Source: JACRPI01 sp041671005
GTDB lineage: Archaea > Nanobdellota > Nanobdellia > Woesearchaeales > DSVV01
NCBI GenBank assembly: GCA_041671005.1
Contig: JBAZCJ010000045.1
Coordinates: 1 to 9,686, forward strand
Direction: 5' to 3'
Length of the DNA: 9,686 nt
A model generated the notes under the pieces. The model saw only the letters and a list, made by a program, of their open reading frames with translations, was not told the origin of the DNA and made no database searches. This document shows positions 1-6,914 of this stretch, piece by piece (the stretch's first letter is position 1; every line of letters starts with the position of its first letter). The translations under genes were made by a program, and so were the position numbers.

Positions 1-101
1 ATAAAAATAATATGATGTGGACTGAAGTATAATTTAGCTTCATAGAAGAAGAATGTAATGGAGTGCCTCTTTTATATCTTTTGAATAGAATTTGATTTGC
101 A

Positions 102-115
102 AGTATATTTATAAA
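102..115 (+). promoter_or_regulatory. TATA-box candidate for the GT-C transferase gene
   Basis: The 14-nt string AGTATATTTATAAA here recurs exactly at 2608-2621, where it sits at leaderless spacing before the GT2-GT4 gene. The same spacing here would put the transcription start near 138, downstream of the ATG at 115 and upstream of a GTG at 160. A second TATA-like string, TTTATAT at 71-77, would instead give a start near 101 and a leader of about 13 nt before the ATG. The sequence alone does not decide between them. Confidence 0.4.
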
Positions 116-1629
116 TGGTTAAAGACTCCTTTAAAATATTAAACGGGGAAGAGGAAACTGTGATAAAAAATTTTTTAAAAGAAAATAGTGCATTATTATG
201 TGCATTTTTAATATATTTTTGTTTGACAATCCCTTTTCTTTCTTCTTCGCCTCTTATTTGGAATGATGAAGGAGCATATAGTGAACCTGCATGGAATATT
301 GTAAAATATGGATACCCTATACAACAAATGTGGACAGGTTATGTAGGATATGACTCCTTTTCTACACATCCTAATTATCTCTTTTTTCTATCTCTTGCAT
401 TTATGTTTAAAGTATTTGGTGCAGGAATAATATCTGGAAGAATGCTATCAGTTGTCAGTGGTTTTTTACTTATGATTTTAATTTATTTTATAACAAAAGA
501 AATTATGGGGAAGCGTAAAGGAATAATTGCAGTATACATTCTTCTATTTAATCCATTATTTATTTTGTTTGCACGAATGATTCGACCTGAAATGTTAACC
601 ACATTATTATGTTTTTTAGGATTATTTTTAGTAATTAAAGGATTAAACAATAACAATAATCTCTTTTTTATATTAAGTGGTTTTTGTGGTGCACTTGCAG
701 GATTAGTTCATATAAATGGTTTTTTCTTTTTAGGGGCAATATTTATATTTATTGTTTTTAAAAAAAATTTAAAATATATATTTTATTTCTTAATAGGAGC
801 TAGTTTAGTAATTATTCCGTATGTAGCGTTTCTTCTATTTTTTTGGAAGCTATTTTTATTACAATTTTTAGGTCTTTTTTCTTACAGGGTACCTTTTTCA
901 ATATGGTCTATTTTGGAAAATATAACCACAGAACCTGCAAGATGGTTAATAGGAAAAACAGTACCTATTTCTTTGTGGCCAGGGGTCATTGCTTCTATTA
1001 TCTTAATCCCAAAAATGAAAAAAGTTTTAATAATTTATATTCCTTTAATATGTATGCTTTCTTACTTCATTTTGTTTGATCAAAGTAAATATTATGGGTA
1101 TCTGATATTGGTGCTACCGTTTTTTTCTATCTTGTTTGGGATGTTTATAGTTAACTTAACTAAAAGATCAAGAAAATGGATTCCTATTTTGTTTTTATTG
1201 TTTATTTTATTAAGTGGGTTTAGTATTATAACTTTTAAAATAGTAAGAGATTCTCAAGTAAGTTATGACGCATATTGTTATGAATTAAAGAAGAATATTG
1301 CTGATTCTGAACAAGTAATTCTTGGAAACCCAAATCTGTGGTTTTGTTTTTCAAATGAAAATCTTCGCAGTGTTTCAATTTTAATACGAATACATGAAAT
1401 TACAGAAGAACCTTACTCTCAAATTATTAAAGAACAAAAGATTGCATATATCATTTTAGATCCAAGTATGGAAAATTTTCTTAAAACAGGAAATAAGGCA
1501 TTTGAAGTAACAGATGAGTATATTGAAGCAATTACTAACCAGTGTCCATATGTATTTGATATAAATGCATATACCGAACCAACAGAGGATAATAAAAAGA
1601 CAAAAATATATGTTTGTAAAAGGAATTAA
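115..1629 (+). CDS. GT-C family membrane glycosyltransferase (PMT/ArnT-like)
   Basis: A polytopic membrane protein of 504 residues that looks like a GT-C fold transferase of the PMT_2/ArnT type. Such enzymes move a sugar from a polyprenyl-phosphate donor to a lipid, protein or glycan on the outer face of the membrane. Visible marks are a first membrane segment at about 26-46; the acidic pair D51-E52 in WNDEGAYSE at the start of the first external loop, where the family keeps its catalytic acid; THPNYLF at 84-90; and MIRPEML at 155-161. About ten further hydrophobic segments run to about 375. The last 125 residues or so are polar and probably form an external domain. An in-frame TAA directly precedes the ATG at 115, so this is the longest possible form. 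A GTG at 160 (489 residues) has a better ribosome binding site and may be the true start. Donor and acceptor are unknown; family assignment is fairly secure. Confidence 0.82.
   Translation: MVKDSFKILNGEEETVIKNFLKENSALLCAFLIYFCLTIPFLSSSPLIWNDEGAYSEPAWNIVKYGYPIQQMWTGYVGYDSFSTHPNYLFFLSLAFMFKVFGAGIISGRMLSVVSGFLLMILIYFITKEIMGKRKGIIAVYILLFNPLFILFARMIRPEMLTTLLCFLGLFLVIKGLNNNNNLFFILSGFCGALAGLVHINGFFFLGAIFIFIVFKKNLKYIFYFLIGASLVIIPYVAFLLFFWKLFLLQFLGLFSYRVPFSIWSILENITTEPARWLIGKTVPISLWPGVIASIILIPKMKKVLIIYIPLICMLSYFILFDQSKYYGYLILVLPFFSILFGMFIVNLTKRSRKWIPILFLLFILLSGFSIITFKIVRDSQVSYDAYCYELKKNIADSEQVILGNPNLWFCFSNENLRSVSILIRIHEITEEPYSQIIKEQKIAYIILDPSMENFLKTGNKAFEVTDEYIEAITNQCPYVFDINAYTEPTEDNKKTKIYVCKRN
145..154 (+). 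promoter_or_regulatory. Shine-Dalgarno-like sequence before alternative GTG start at 160
   Basis: GGGGAAGAGG ends 5 nt before an in-frame GTG at 160, a good distance for pairing with the CCUCC end of 16S rRNA. There is no such sequence before the ATG at 115. It supports translation of the GT-C gene from 160, though it may only be the coding sequence of residues 11-13. Confidence 0.35.
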
Positions 1630-1724
1630 ATATTAGAATAAATAGTTCAAATTATAATATGATTAACCTAAAACTGATTCAATTAATCAATTAATAGAAG
1701 TTTTCAAGAAATATTCCACAAAAA

Positions 1725-1735
1725 TTTATTAAATA
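1725..1735 (+). promoter_or_regulatory. archaeal-type TATA box of the methyltransferase gene
   Basis: TTTATTAAATA begins 31 nt before the ATG at 1756. Archaeal TATA boxes are centred about 26-27 nt before the transcription start, so the start would fall at or next to the A of the ATG, giving a leaderless mRNA. The intervening bases hold no purine-rich ribosome binding site, which agrees with this reading. Confidence 0.55.
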
Positions 1736-1755
1736 AACATTTCTTCAAGTACCTA

Positions 1756-2520
1756 ATGGAATTAAATGCTTCTTTTAAGAGAATTTATCGCGAGAGAGGT
1801 ATCCTTGGTCTAGTGTTTTTACCGTGTGATTACATGTTAAATAAAGTAATTTTACTTTTTTTTGGAAAAAAGATCTCATTAAAATTTAATGCAATTGACG
1901 TATATCAACGATATAAGGCAGTAAGCAATAAAATACATGATGAAGAAAAAAAAATTATAGAAATAGGGGCAGCTTATTCAGTTTTACATCATTTTGTTAA
2001 TAAAACACATTTTTTAACTTATGTTGATATTAATCAAGAATATCAACCGCCTCAAGGAATTAAATATTTTTGTATAACGGACGAAAAGTTACCATTTAAG
2101 GATAAAGAGTTTGATTGTTTAGTTTCTATTGCAACGTTAGAACATATTCCTCAGGAAAAGCGACGATTAGCAGTTAAGGAATGGAAACGAATTGCAAAAA
2201 GAATAATAATCTATGTTCCAGTTGGACAAATTGCTCAAGAATATGACTTAAAATTATTTAACTGGAAAAAATATATTGGTGTTTATGATAAATGGACAGA
2301 AGAACATATACGTTATGGTCTTCCGACAGTAAAAATTCTTCACAGCTATTTTAAAAATGGAACTTTTGTGTATATTCAAAATGCATCTGTGTGGTTTATA
2401 ACAACATTTAGTTCTTCTATCCCTGTGTTGGGAAGATTTTTACCCGGGTTATTATATTTATTTTTACGAAAAAAAGATTGTCAAGAGCCTTATATTGGGT
2501 GTGTAATGGACTGGAAATAA
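1756..2520 (+). CDS. class I SAM-dependent methyltransferase (Methyltransf_11-like)
   Basis: A 254-residue protein with the order of motifs of a Rossmann-fold methyltransferase. Motif I is IIEIGAAYS at 67-75, where the glycine-rich loop is reduced to one clear Gly. Acidic D91 after strand 2 would hold the SAM ribose. LPFKDKEFDCLVS at 112-124 and LEHIP at 128-132 match the conserved Methyltransf_11 strand-4 block, and IIIYVPVG at 150-157 is strand 5. Hydrophobic stretches at about 13-36 and 209-237 suggest attachment to the membrane, where a lipid-linked glycan or glycolipid could be the substrate. Its place among glycosyltransferases suggests O-methylation of a sugar, which is inference. It has its own promoter, 126 nt after the GT-C gene. 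The ATG fits leaderless transcription. The weak motif I leaves some doubt about activity. Confidence 0.75.
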   Translation: MELNASFKRIYRERGILGLVFLPCDYMLNKVILLFFGKKISLKFNAIDVYQRYKAVSNKIHDEEKKIIEIGAAYSVLHHFVNKTHFLTYVDINQEYQPPQGIKYFCITDEKLPFKDKEFDCLVSIATLEHIPQEKRRLAVKEWKRIAKRIIIYVPVGQIAQEYDLKLFNWKKYIGVYDKWTEEHIRYGLPTVKILHSYFKNGTFVYIQNASVWFITTFSSSIPVLGRFLPGLLYLFLRKKDCQEPYIGCVMDWK

Positions 2521-2557
2521 TTTTCGTTTTTATAAAAAACATATTTTTTCGTTCTTG
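2521..2557 (+). terminator. T-rich candidate terminator after the methyltransferase gene
   Basis: Directly after the stop codon come two T-rich tracts, TTTTCGTTTTT and TTTTTTCGTTCTT, with no strong hairpin. Archaeal RNA polymerase stops at such oligo-T runs without needing a stem. A new promoter follows about 55 nt later, so a stop here makes sense, but T runs are common in DNA this AT-rich. Confidence 0.4.
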
Positions 2558-2607
2558 TGTTAATAAAATTTGATTAATATTAATTAAAGATATCATAACT
2601 AGTAGAC

Positions 2608-2621
2608 AGTATATTTATAAA
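2608..2621 (+). promoter_or_regulatory. archaeal-type TATA box of the GT2-GT4 operon
   Basis: AGTATATTTATAAA contains TTTATA starting 30 nt before the ATG at 2644, with its centre about 27 nt upstream. No Shine-Dalgarno sequence lies between box and ATG, so a leaderless transcript starting at the ATG is predicted. Spacing and composition match the box before the methyltransferase gene, which makes the pair more convincing than either alone. Confidence 0.6.
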
Positions 2622-2643
2622 GAAAAAGCTATTTCATCAGTCC

Positions 2644-4725
2644 ATGAACCCATCAGAAAAGCATACTCCTAAAGTGAGTATTATCATTCTTAATTGGAAT
2701 GGGAAGCAAGATACTGATGACTGCCTTATTTCATTAAAAAAACTTGATTATAATAATTATAATATTATTATTATTGATAATGGTTCTACTGATGATTCTG
2801 TTGCATATTTGAAAGCAAAGTATCCACAAGTAACTATATTAGAAAATAAAGTAAATCTTGGATTTACAGGTGGAAATAATGTTGGGATTAAAGAGGCCAT
2901 AAAAAATGGTACAAAATATGTAATTTTATTAAACAATGATACTGTTGTCGATAAAAATATGATTACTGAAATGATAAAAGGATATCAGTTTGGGGAAAAT
3001 GTGGGTTTAGTTGGACCAAAAGTAGTTTATTATAGTAATGATAAAAAAATCTGGTGTGCAGGTGGTCATTATAATAAATTTTTAGGAAAAGGAAAAATGT
3101 ATGATCATTATACACGAAAAAAGAAAAATTTAGAGAATATAACTGGAGTGGATTGGATTAGTTTTTGTGTTGTTATGATTAAAACCGAAGTATTTGAAAA
3201 AATTGGGTTACTTGATAATGATTTTTTTTTTAACAGTGAGGATCTTGATTTTTGTCGAAGAGCAGTAAAAAATAAATTTACATGCGTATACACTCCTAAA
3301 GCAATTGTAAAACATAAAATTTCTCAGGATTCGGGAGGATTAAATAGTTCTTTTAACATTTATTACCAAGTGAGAAATACACTGTTATTTTATAAAAAAA
3401 ATAGATCTTTATTAGGTTTTTGTGTGTCGTTAATTTATTATCTCTTGCTTTCTATTCCATATAGGATGTTTACTTTTTTAAAAGAAGGAAATGGTAAAAA
3501 AATAAAATATTTTGGTTATGGAATTACTGATTTCCTTAAGGGAAATTATGGAAAAGGTATACTTTCAGAGAAAATAAAAACAGAACAAACACAAAGATTA
3601 CGAATTGGTATAAATGCACGTTATCTTCAAAGAAAAGTAAGCGGTATTGAACGATATCTTCAAGAATTAATTGTTAATTTAAGTAAGATCGATTGTGAAA
3701 CTGAATATTATCTGTTTTTTAATAAACATGCGCCTATCCCTACTCTTAATCTCCCTCCTAATTTTAAAATTATTATTTCTTCATTTCCCGCAAATAGTCA
3801 AATTTTGAGAATTATTTGGGATAATTTGTGGTTATGGTATGAAATTAAAAAGTATAACATAGATATTTTTCATGGTCCTGCATTCTTTCTTCCTTTATTA
3901 AAACCAAACAAATGCAAATATGTCGTGACAGTACATGATATAACTTTTATAAAATTTAAAGAAATGTTTACGTGGGAAACATATTGGTATTACAACTTTT
4001 TTTTTAATAGTACTCTTCGTAAAGCAGATATTGTCTTGTGTGATTCTAATTCTACAAAAAAAGATATAATGAGTTATGCTCCTTATTTTGTTGAAACTAA
4101 TATAAATGCAATTCATTTAGGTGTTAAAAAAGAAAATATAATCTCTAAAAGAGAAACAGAAATAAAAAAAAAATATAATCTTTCTTTTCCGTTTTATTTG
4201 TTTGTTGGTACTTTTTCTCCAAGAAAAAATATTTTGAGAATAATTCAAGCATGGCAAAAAAGAAAAGATCTAAAAATAAAGTTGATTTTAATTGGAAAGA
4301 AAGGGTGGTTGTTTGAAGAAATATTTACTTATATTAAAGAATCCAATCTTGAAAATGATATTTTGTTTTTGGATTATATCCCTGAAGAAGATCTTCCTTA
4401 TTTTTATTATTTAGCAGAAGCATTGCTGTTTCCATCTCTCTATGAAGGTTTTGGTCTTCCTATTCTTGAAGCCATGGCATACGGTTGTCCAGTTATCACC
4501 TCAAATATTTCTTCTATGCCCGAGATTGCAGGAGATGCTGCGCTTTTCATTGATCCTTTAAATATTAATGAAATCACAAAAGCAATGGAAACTATAGTCC
4601 AGGATAAAAAATTACGAGAAAAATTGATTAAAAAAGGGTATGAACGTGTAACAAAGTTCAGTTGGCAAAAAATGGCAGAAAAAACGAGGGAAGTATATGA
4701 CAATATTACAAATAAACGAAAATAA
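2644..4725 (+). CDS. GT2-GT4 fusion glycosyltransferase
   Basis: A 693-residue fusion of two complete glycosyltransferases. Residues 10-250 are a GT2 (GT-A fold) enzyme of the rhamnosyltransferase WbbL type: VSIIILNWNG at 11-20, IIDNGSTDDS at 43-52, NLGFTGGNN at 71-79, the metal/nucleotide motif N97-N98-D99 and the catalytic-base ED pair at 199-200. A hydrophobic stretch at about 259-279 probably lies on or in the membrane, and a basic linker runs to 318. Residues 319-690 are a GT4 (GT-B fold) enzyme: SGIERY at 333-338, GTFSPRKN at 522-529 with the phosphate-binding Arg-Lys pair, and the EX7E motif E601-E609 in YEGFGLPILEA. Both sets of key residues look intact, so two successive sugar additions by one polypeptide are likely. 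The ATG fits a leaderless start. The next GT4 gene begins 29 nt before this stop. Sugars used are unknown. Confidence 0.88.
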   Translation: MNPSEKHTPKVSIIILNWNGKQDTDDCLISLKKLDYNNYNIIIIDNGSTDDSVAYLKAKYPQVTILENKVNLGFTGGNNVGIKEAIKNGTKYVILLNNDTVVDKNMITEMIKGYQFGENVGLVGPKVVYYSNDKKIWCAGGHYNKFLGKGKMYDHYTRKKKNLENITGVDWISFCVVMIKTEVFEKIGLLDNDFFFNSEDLDFCRRAVKNKFTCVYTPKAIVKHKISQDSGGLNSSFNIYYQVRNTLLFYKKNRSLLGFCVSLIYYLLLSIPYRMFTFLKEGNGKKIKYFGYGITDFLKGNYGKGILSEKIKTEQTQRLRIGINARYLQRKVSGIERYLQELIVNLSKIDCETEYYLFFNKHAPIPTLNLPPNFKIIISSFPANSQILRIIWDNLWLWYEIKKYNIDIFHGPAFFLPLLKPNKCKYVVTVHDITFIKFKEMFTWETYWYYNFFFNSTLRKADIVLCDSNSTKKDIMSYAPYFVETNINAIHLGVKKENIISKRETEIKKKYNLSFPFYLFVGTFSPRKNILRIIQAWQKRKDLKIKLILIGKKGWLFEEIFTYIKESNLENDILFLDYIPEEDLPYFYYLAEALLFPSLYEGFGLPILEAMAYGCPVITSNISSMPEIAGDAALFIDPLNINEITKAMETIVQDKKLREKLIKKGYERVTKFSWQKMAEKTREVYDNITNKRK
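4686..4690 (+). promoter_or_regulatory. ribosome binding site deciding the start of the second plus-strand GT4
   Basis: GAGGG lies 6 nt before the ATG at 4697, inside the end of the fusion gene. The other ATG in frame, at 4733, is preceded by AAATAAGAAAATT with no such site. This favours the overlapping start and coupled translation. Confidence 0.5.
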
Positions 4726-5785
4726 GAAAATTATGTTTATTTCTGGAAGAAAAGAAAAATACAGCGGTATAAGTAGTTATGAAACTATGTTACAAAAAGC
4801 TATGTTTCAAAAGTATAACTTAACTTTTACTTCTCCCAGGTATTTTTTTAATTACCCTTTAATTCTTAAAAATATTAAACTAAAATCTCTTATTCATTTT
4901 ACAGATGCTTCTCTTGCATTCCCTCTTTATTTAATGAATCAAAGACAAAGAGCAAGAAGTATCGTTACAGTTCAAGATATTATTCCTTTACAATACCCTT
5001 TGTTTAACCGTGCAAGTCATTTACGTTTAAAAAAATTAGATGCATTTTTTTATAAAAAAAGTATTCTTTCATTAATTTATGCAAGACAAATTATTTGTAG
5101 TTCAAATGCAACAAAAAAAGCATTGTTGAAATTCATAAAATATCCTGAAAAAAATATTAAAGTTATTTACCTGTATATTCCTAAAGCATTTTGTGATCTT
5201 CGGTTAAACAGGAATCCATTTGATATTCTTTATGTAGGATCAGAAATGCCTCACAAAAATATTTCCATCTTATTAAATGCAATAGCAGTAGTGAAAAAAA
5301 AGATTCCTCAAATTCGTTTAATTAAAGTAGGTAAATCTCATTGGCCTGGAGCACGAAAGTTATTATTGGAACATGCAAAAAAACTTGGTATTTCTGAAAA
5401 TATTGTTTGGAAAGATACAGTAGAAAATATTGTACAAGAATACAATACTGCAACAATAGTAATTCATCCTTCTTTGCATGAGGGGTTTGGGTATCCTGTT
5501 CTCGAGGCAATGGCGTGTGGATGCCCAGTTATTTGTTCTGATCGAGATTCTTTGCCTGAAGTAGGTGGTAATGCTGTTCAGTATTTTAATCCAATAGACT
5601 CAAATCAACTTGCACAAAAAATGATTAATTTAATTGAAAATAAAAAAGAACAAAAAATATTGAAAAAAAAAGGATTAATTCAATCAAAAAAGTTTAATCA
5701 AGAATCTTTTTGTAACCACATGATTAAAACTTATGAAGAAATGTTTAACGAGACTTTTGAACAAGATCAGAACAATGTTGGATGA
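4697..5785 (+). CDS. GT4 family glycosyltransferase
   Basis: A 362-residue GT-B fold transferase of family GT4, which uses nucleotide-sugar donors in the cytoplasm. The N-terminal acceptor domain starts with strand KKIMFISG at 10-17 and a Gly-containing loop KYSGISSYE at 21-29. The C-terminal donor domain starts about 176 with ILYVGSEMPHKN, in which His186-Lys187 replace the usual Arg-Lys. EX7E is E262-E270 in HEGFGYPVLEA, followed by MACGCPVICS. The start at 4697 overlaps the fusion gene by 29 nt and has a GAGGG site; starting at 4733 would remove most of the first strand. It resembles the minus-strand GT4 at 7882-8985 in the donor domain (IRLIKVG, EAMACGCPVI, DSLPE), so the two look like paralogues. 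Its last 41 nt overlap the end of the opposing GT4 gene. Substrates are unknown. Confidence 0.87.
   Translation: MTILQINENKKIMFISGRKEKYSGISSYETMLQKAMFQKYNLTFTSPRYFFNYPLILKNIKLKSLIHFTDASLAFPLYLMNQRQRARSIVTVQDIIPLQYPLFNRASHLRLKKLDAFFYKKSILSLIYARQIICSSNATKKALLKFIKYPEKNIKVIYLYIPKAFCDLRLNRNPFDILYVGSEMPHKNISILLNAIAVVKKKIPQIRLIKVGKSHWPGARKLLLEHAKKLGISENIVWKDTVENIVQEYNTATIVIHPSLHEGFGYPVLEAMACGCPVICSDRDSLPEVGGNAVQYFNPIDSNQLAQKMINLIENKKEQKILKKKGLIQSKKFNQESFCNHMIKTYEEMFNETFEQDQNNVG
5642..5691 (-). terminator. oligo-T tracts on the minus strand after the minus operon
   Basis: Read on the minus strand, this stretch has T runs of 6, 9, 6 and 6 beginning 54 nt past the stop of the GT4 ending at 5745. Runs of this kind can stop archaeal RNA polymerase. 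They lie within the coding region of the convergent plus-strand GT4, where the complement encodes lysines, so they may be a by-product of Lys-rich coding. Confidence 0.3.
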
Positions 5786-6914
5786 GTTGGTCAACAATAT
5801 TTGAAATATTATAATTTTTAATAACTCTTTTTCTTCCTTCTTTTCCCAGTGATTGTTTTAATTCCGGATGTTTTTTTAAGAAAAGTATTTTTTTTGCAAT
5901 TTCTGTTGGGTCTGGAAAGTCAAGCTCATGGTATTTGCCTTTATTCTGTGAAGGGGGTAAGCAAAATCCTGTTTTTTTGTGTATAACTATCTCAGACATT
6001 GGTTTTTTATTAAGAACAATACACGGAACTTCACAACTCATTGCTTCAATAAGGGGAATACCAAATCCCTCATTGTTACTAGGAAAAACAAGAACACCTG
6101 CTTGAGTATAAACCTGTGGAATATTTGTATATGGCATCCAAGTTAAGTCAATAAAAACATTTAACGGATATCTTTCTTTGAGGGCTTTTATTTTTATTTT
6201 TATTTCATCATTATAAAAACTATGTGAATCATAGGGTGAAATTATTTTAAAATAAATTGATTTATCTTTCTGTAACACAAGAGGAATTGCATCGAAAAAA
6301 GGGAGAACTCCTTTATTATAATGAAGTCTTGAAACAAAAAGACATGTAAACTTATTTTTATTCAGAGTAGGAGTAAATAATGTAGTGTCCACGCCATGTG
6401 GAAGATACGCTGTATGATTCACTTGTTTTTTATAACAAGATGTTGCCCATTGGGTCATGGTTAAAAGAAGATCTGATTTTTTCACTTGGTTCAAAATTTC
6501 TTGTTCTGTAGGTCCAATTAATGGGATTTGTTCAGTTATGGGGTTTTCATGCATTGTTTGCCAAGCTATTTTTTTGCATGATACTTTTTCTGAAATCTTT
6601 TTATAATTATTACCTAATCCAAAAAATACAATCACATCTAAAAAAGGTGTGTCTAATTTTGCAAATTTAAAGTTCATAAATGAAAATAATTTTTTATCAA
6701 ATTTATTGTGCAATGGTATTAAATATAAATCAATTTCAGGATGTTTTGCAAATTCTTTCATAAGATAATATGTTGCAGCAGCTACTCCATGAGGGAATGG
6801 TGGAAAGTAACTACAAAAACCAATTTTAATTTTTTTTTTTGAAATGCTTTGTATTTTTAAGAAATCCCATGGAAATATAGTATTATTGTAGTATTTTAAT
6901 AATTTATTTAACAT
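5745..6914 (-). CDS. GT4 family glycosyltransferase, last gene of the minus operon
   Basis: A 389-residue GT4 transferase. KKIKIGFCSY at 28-37 is the first strand, followed by an unusually Pro-rich loop FPPFPHGVAAAT where the family has a Gly-rich turn. LPHGVDTTLF at 171-180 and SRLHYNKG at 195-202 open the donor domain; EX7E is E282-E290 in NEGFGIPLIEA; HKKTGFCLPP at 312-321 follows. It is less like the other GT4 proteins here than they are like each other (MSCEVPCIV instead of MACGCPVI), so it probably uses a different donor. Three starts are possible: TTG at 6941, ATG at 6935 and ATG at 6914. I chose 6914 because GAGAGAG precedes it; it overlaps the SDR gene by 11 nt, the others by 32-38 nt. 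An 11-A run lies near codon 26. The 3' end overlaps the opposing gene. Confidence 0.85.
   Translation of the reverse strand: MLNKLLKYYNNTIFPWDFLKIQSISKKKIKIGFCSYFPPFPHGVAAATYYLMKEFAKHPEIDLYLIPLHNKFDKKLFSFMNFKFAKLDTPFLDVIVFFGLGNNYKKISEKVSCKKIAWQTMHENPITEQIPLIGPTEQEILNQVKKSDLLLTMTQWATSCYKKQVNHTAYLPHGVDTTLFTPTLNKNKFTCLFVSRLHYNKGVLPFFDAIPLVLQKDKSIYFKIISPYDSHSFYNDEIKIKIKALKERYPLNVFIDLTWMPYTNIPQVYTQAGVLVFPSNNEGFGIPLIEAMSCEVPCIVLNKKPMSEIVIHKKTGFCLPPSQNKGKYHELDFPDPTEIAKKILFLKKHPELKQSLGKEGRKRVIKNYNISNIVDQLIQHCSDLVQKSR
5814..5845 (+). terminator. T-rich candidate terminator for the plus-strand operon
   Basis: TTTTT, CTTTTTCTTCCTTC and TTTTCCC follow within 60 nt of the stop at 5785 and could end the plus-strand transcript. 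The stretch lies in the antisense strand of the convergent GT4 gene. No stem-loop is evident. Confidence 0.3.

Noticed and set aside
1..114. Possible end of an upstream gene or a regulatory RNA at the left edge
   Set aside because: All plus-strand frames meet a stop within about 32 nt, leaving too little to support a protein end, and no stable stem or conserved RNA motif is visible.
843..1079. 78-codon open frame on the plus strand inside the GT-C gene
   Set aside because: It is a shifted frame of a membrane-protein gene with clear family motifs in the main frame; no ribosome binding site or recognisable domain.
1630..1755. Possible small gene or terminator between the GT-C and methyltransferase genes
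   Set aside because: Only AT-rich sequence with repeated AATTAATCAATTAAT-like strings and no T run of five or more after the stop; beyond the TATA box at 1725 nothing can be supported.
4440..4703. 87-codon open frame on the minus strand within the fusion gene
   Set aside because: It lies antisense to the conserved EX7E region of the GT4 domain; the composition follows the plus-strand gene and no promoter or known motif is visible.
4733..4735. ATG at 4733 as start of the second plus-strand GT4
   Set aside because: It lacks a ribosome binding site and would cut into the first Rossmann strand (KKIMFIS), whereas ATG 4697 has GAGGG 6 nt upstream.
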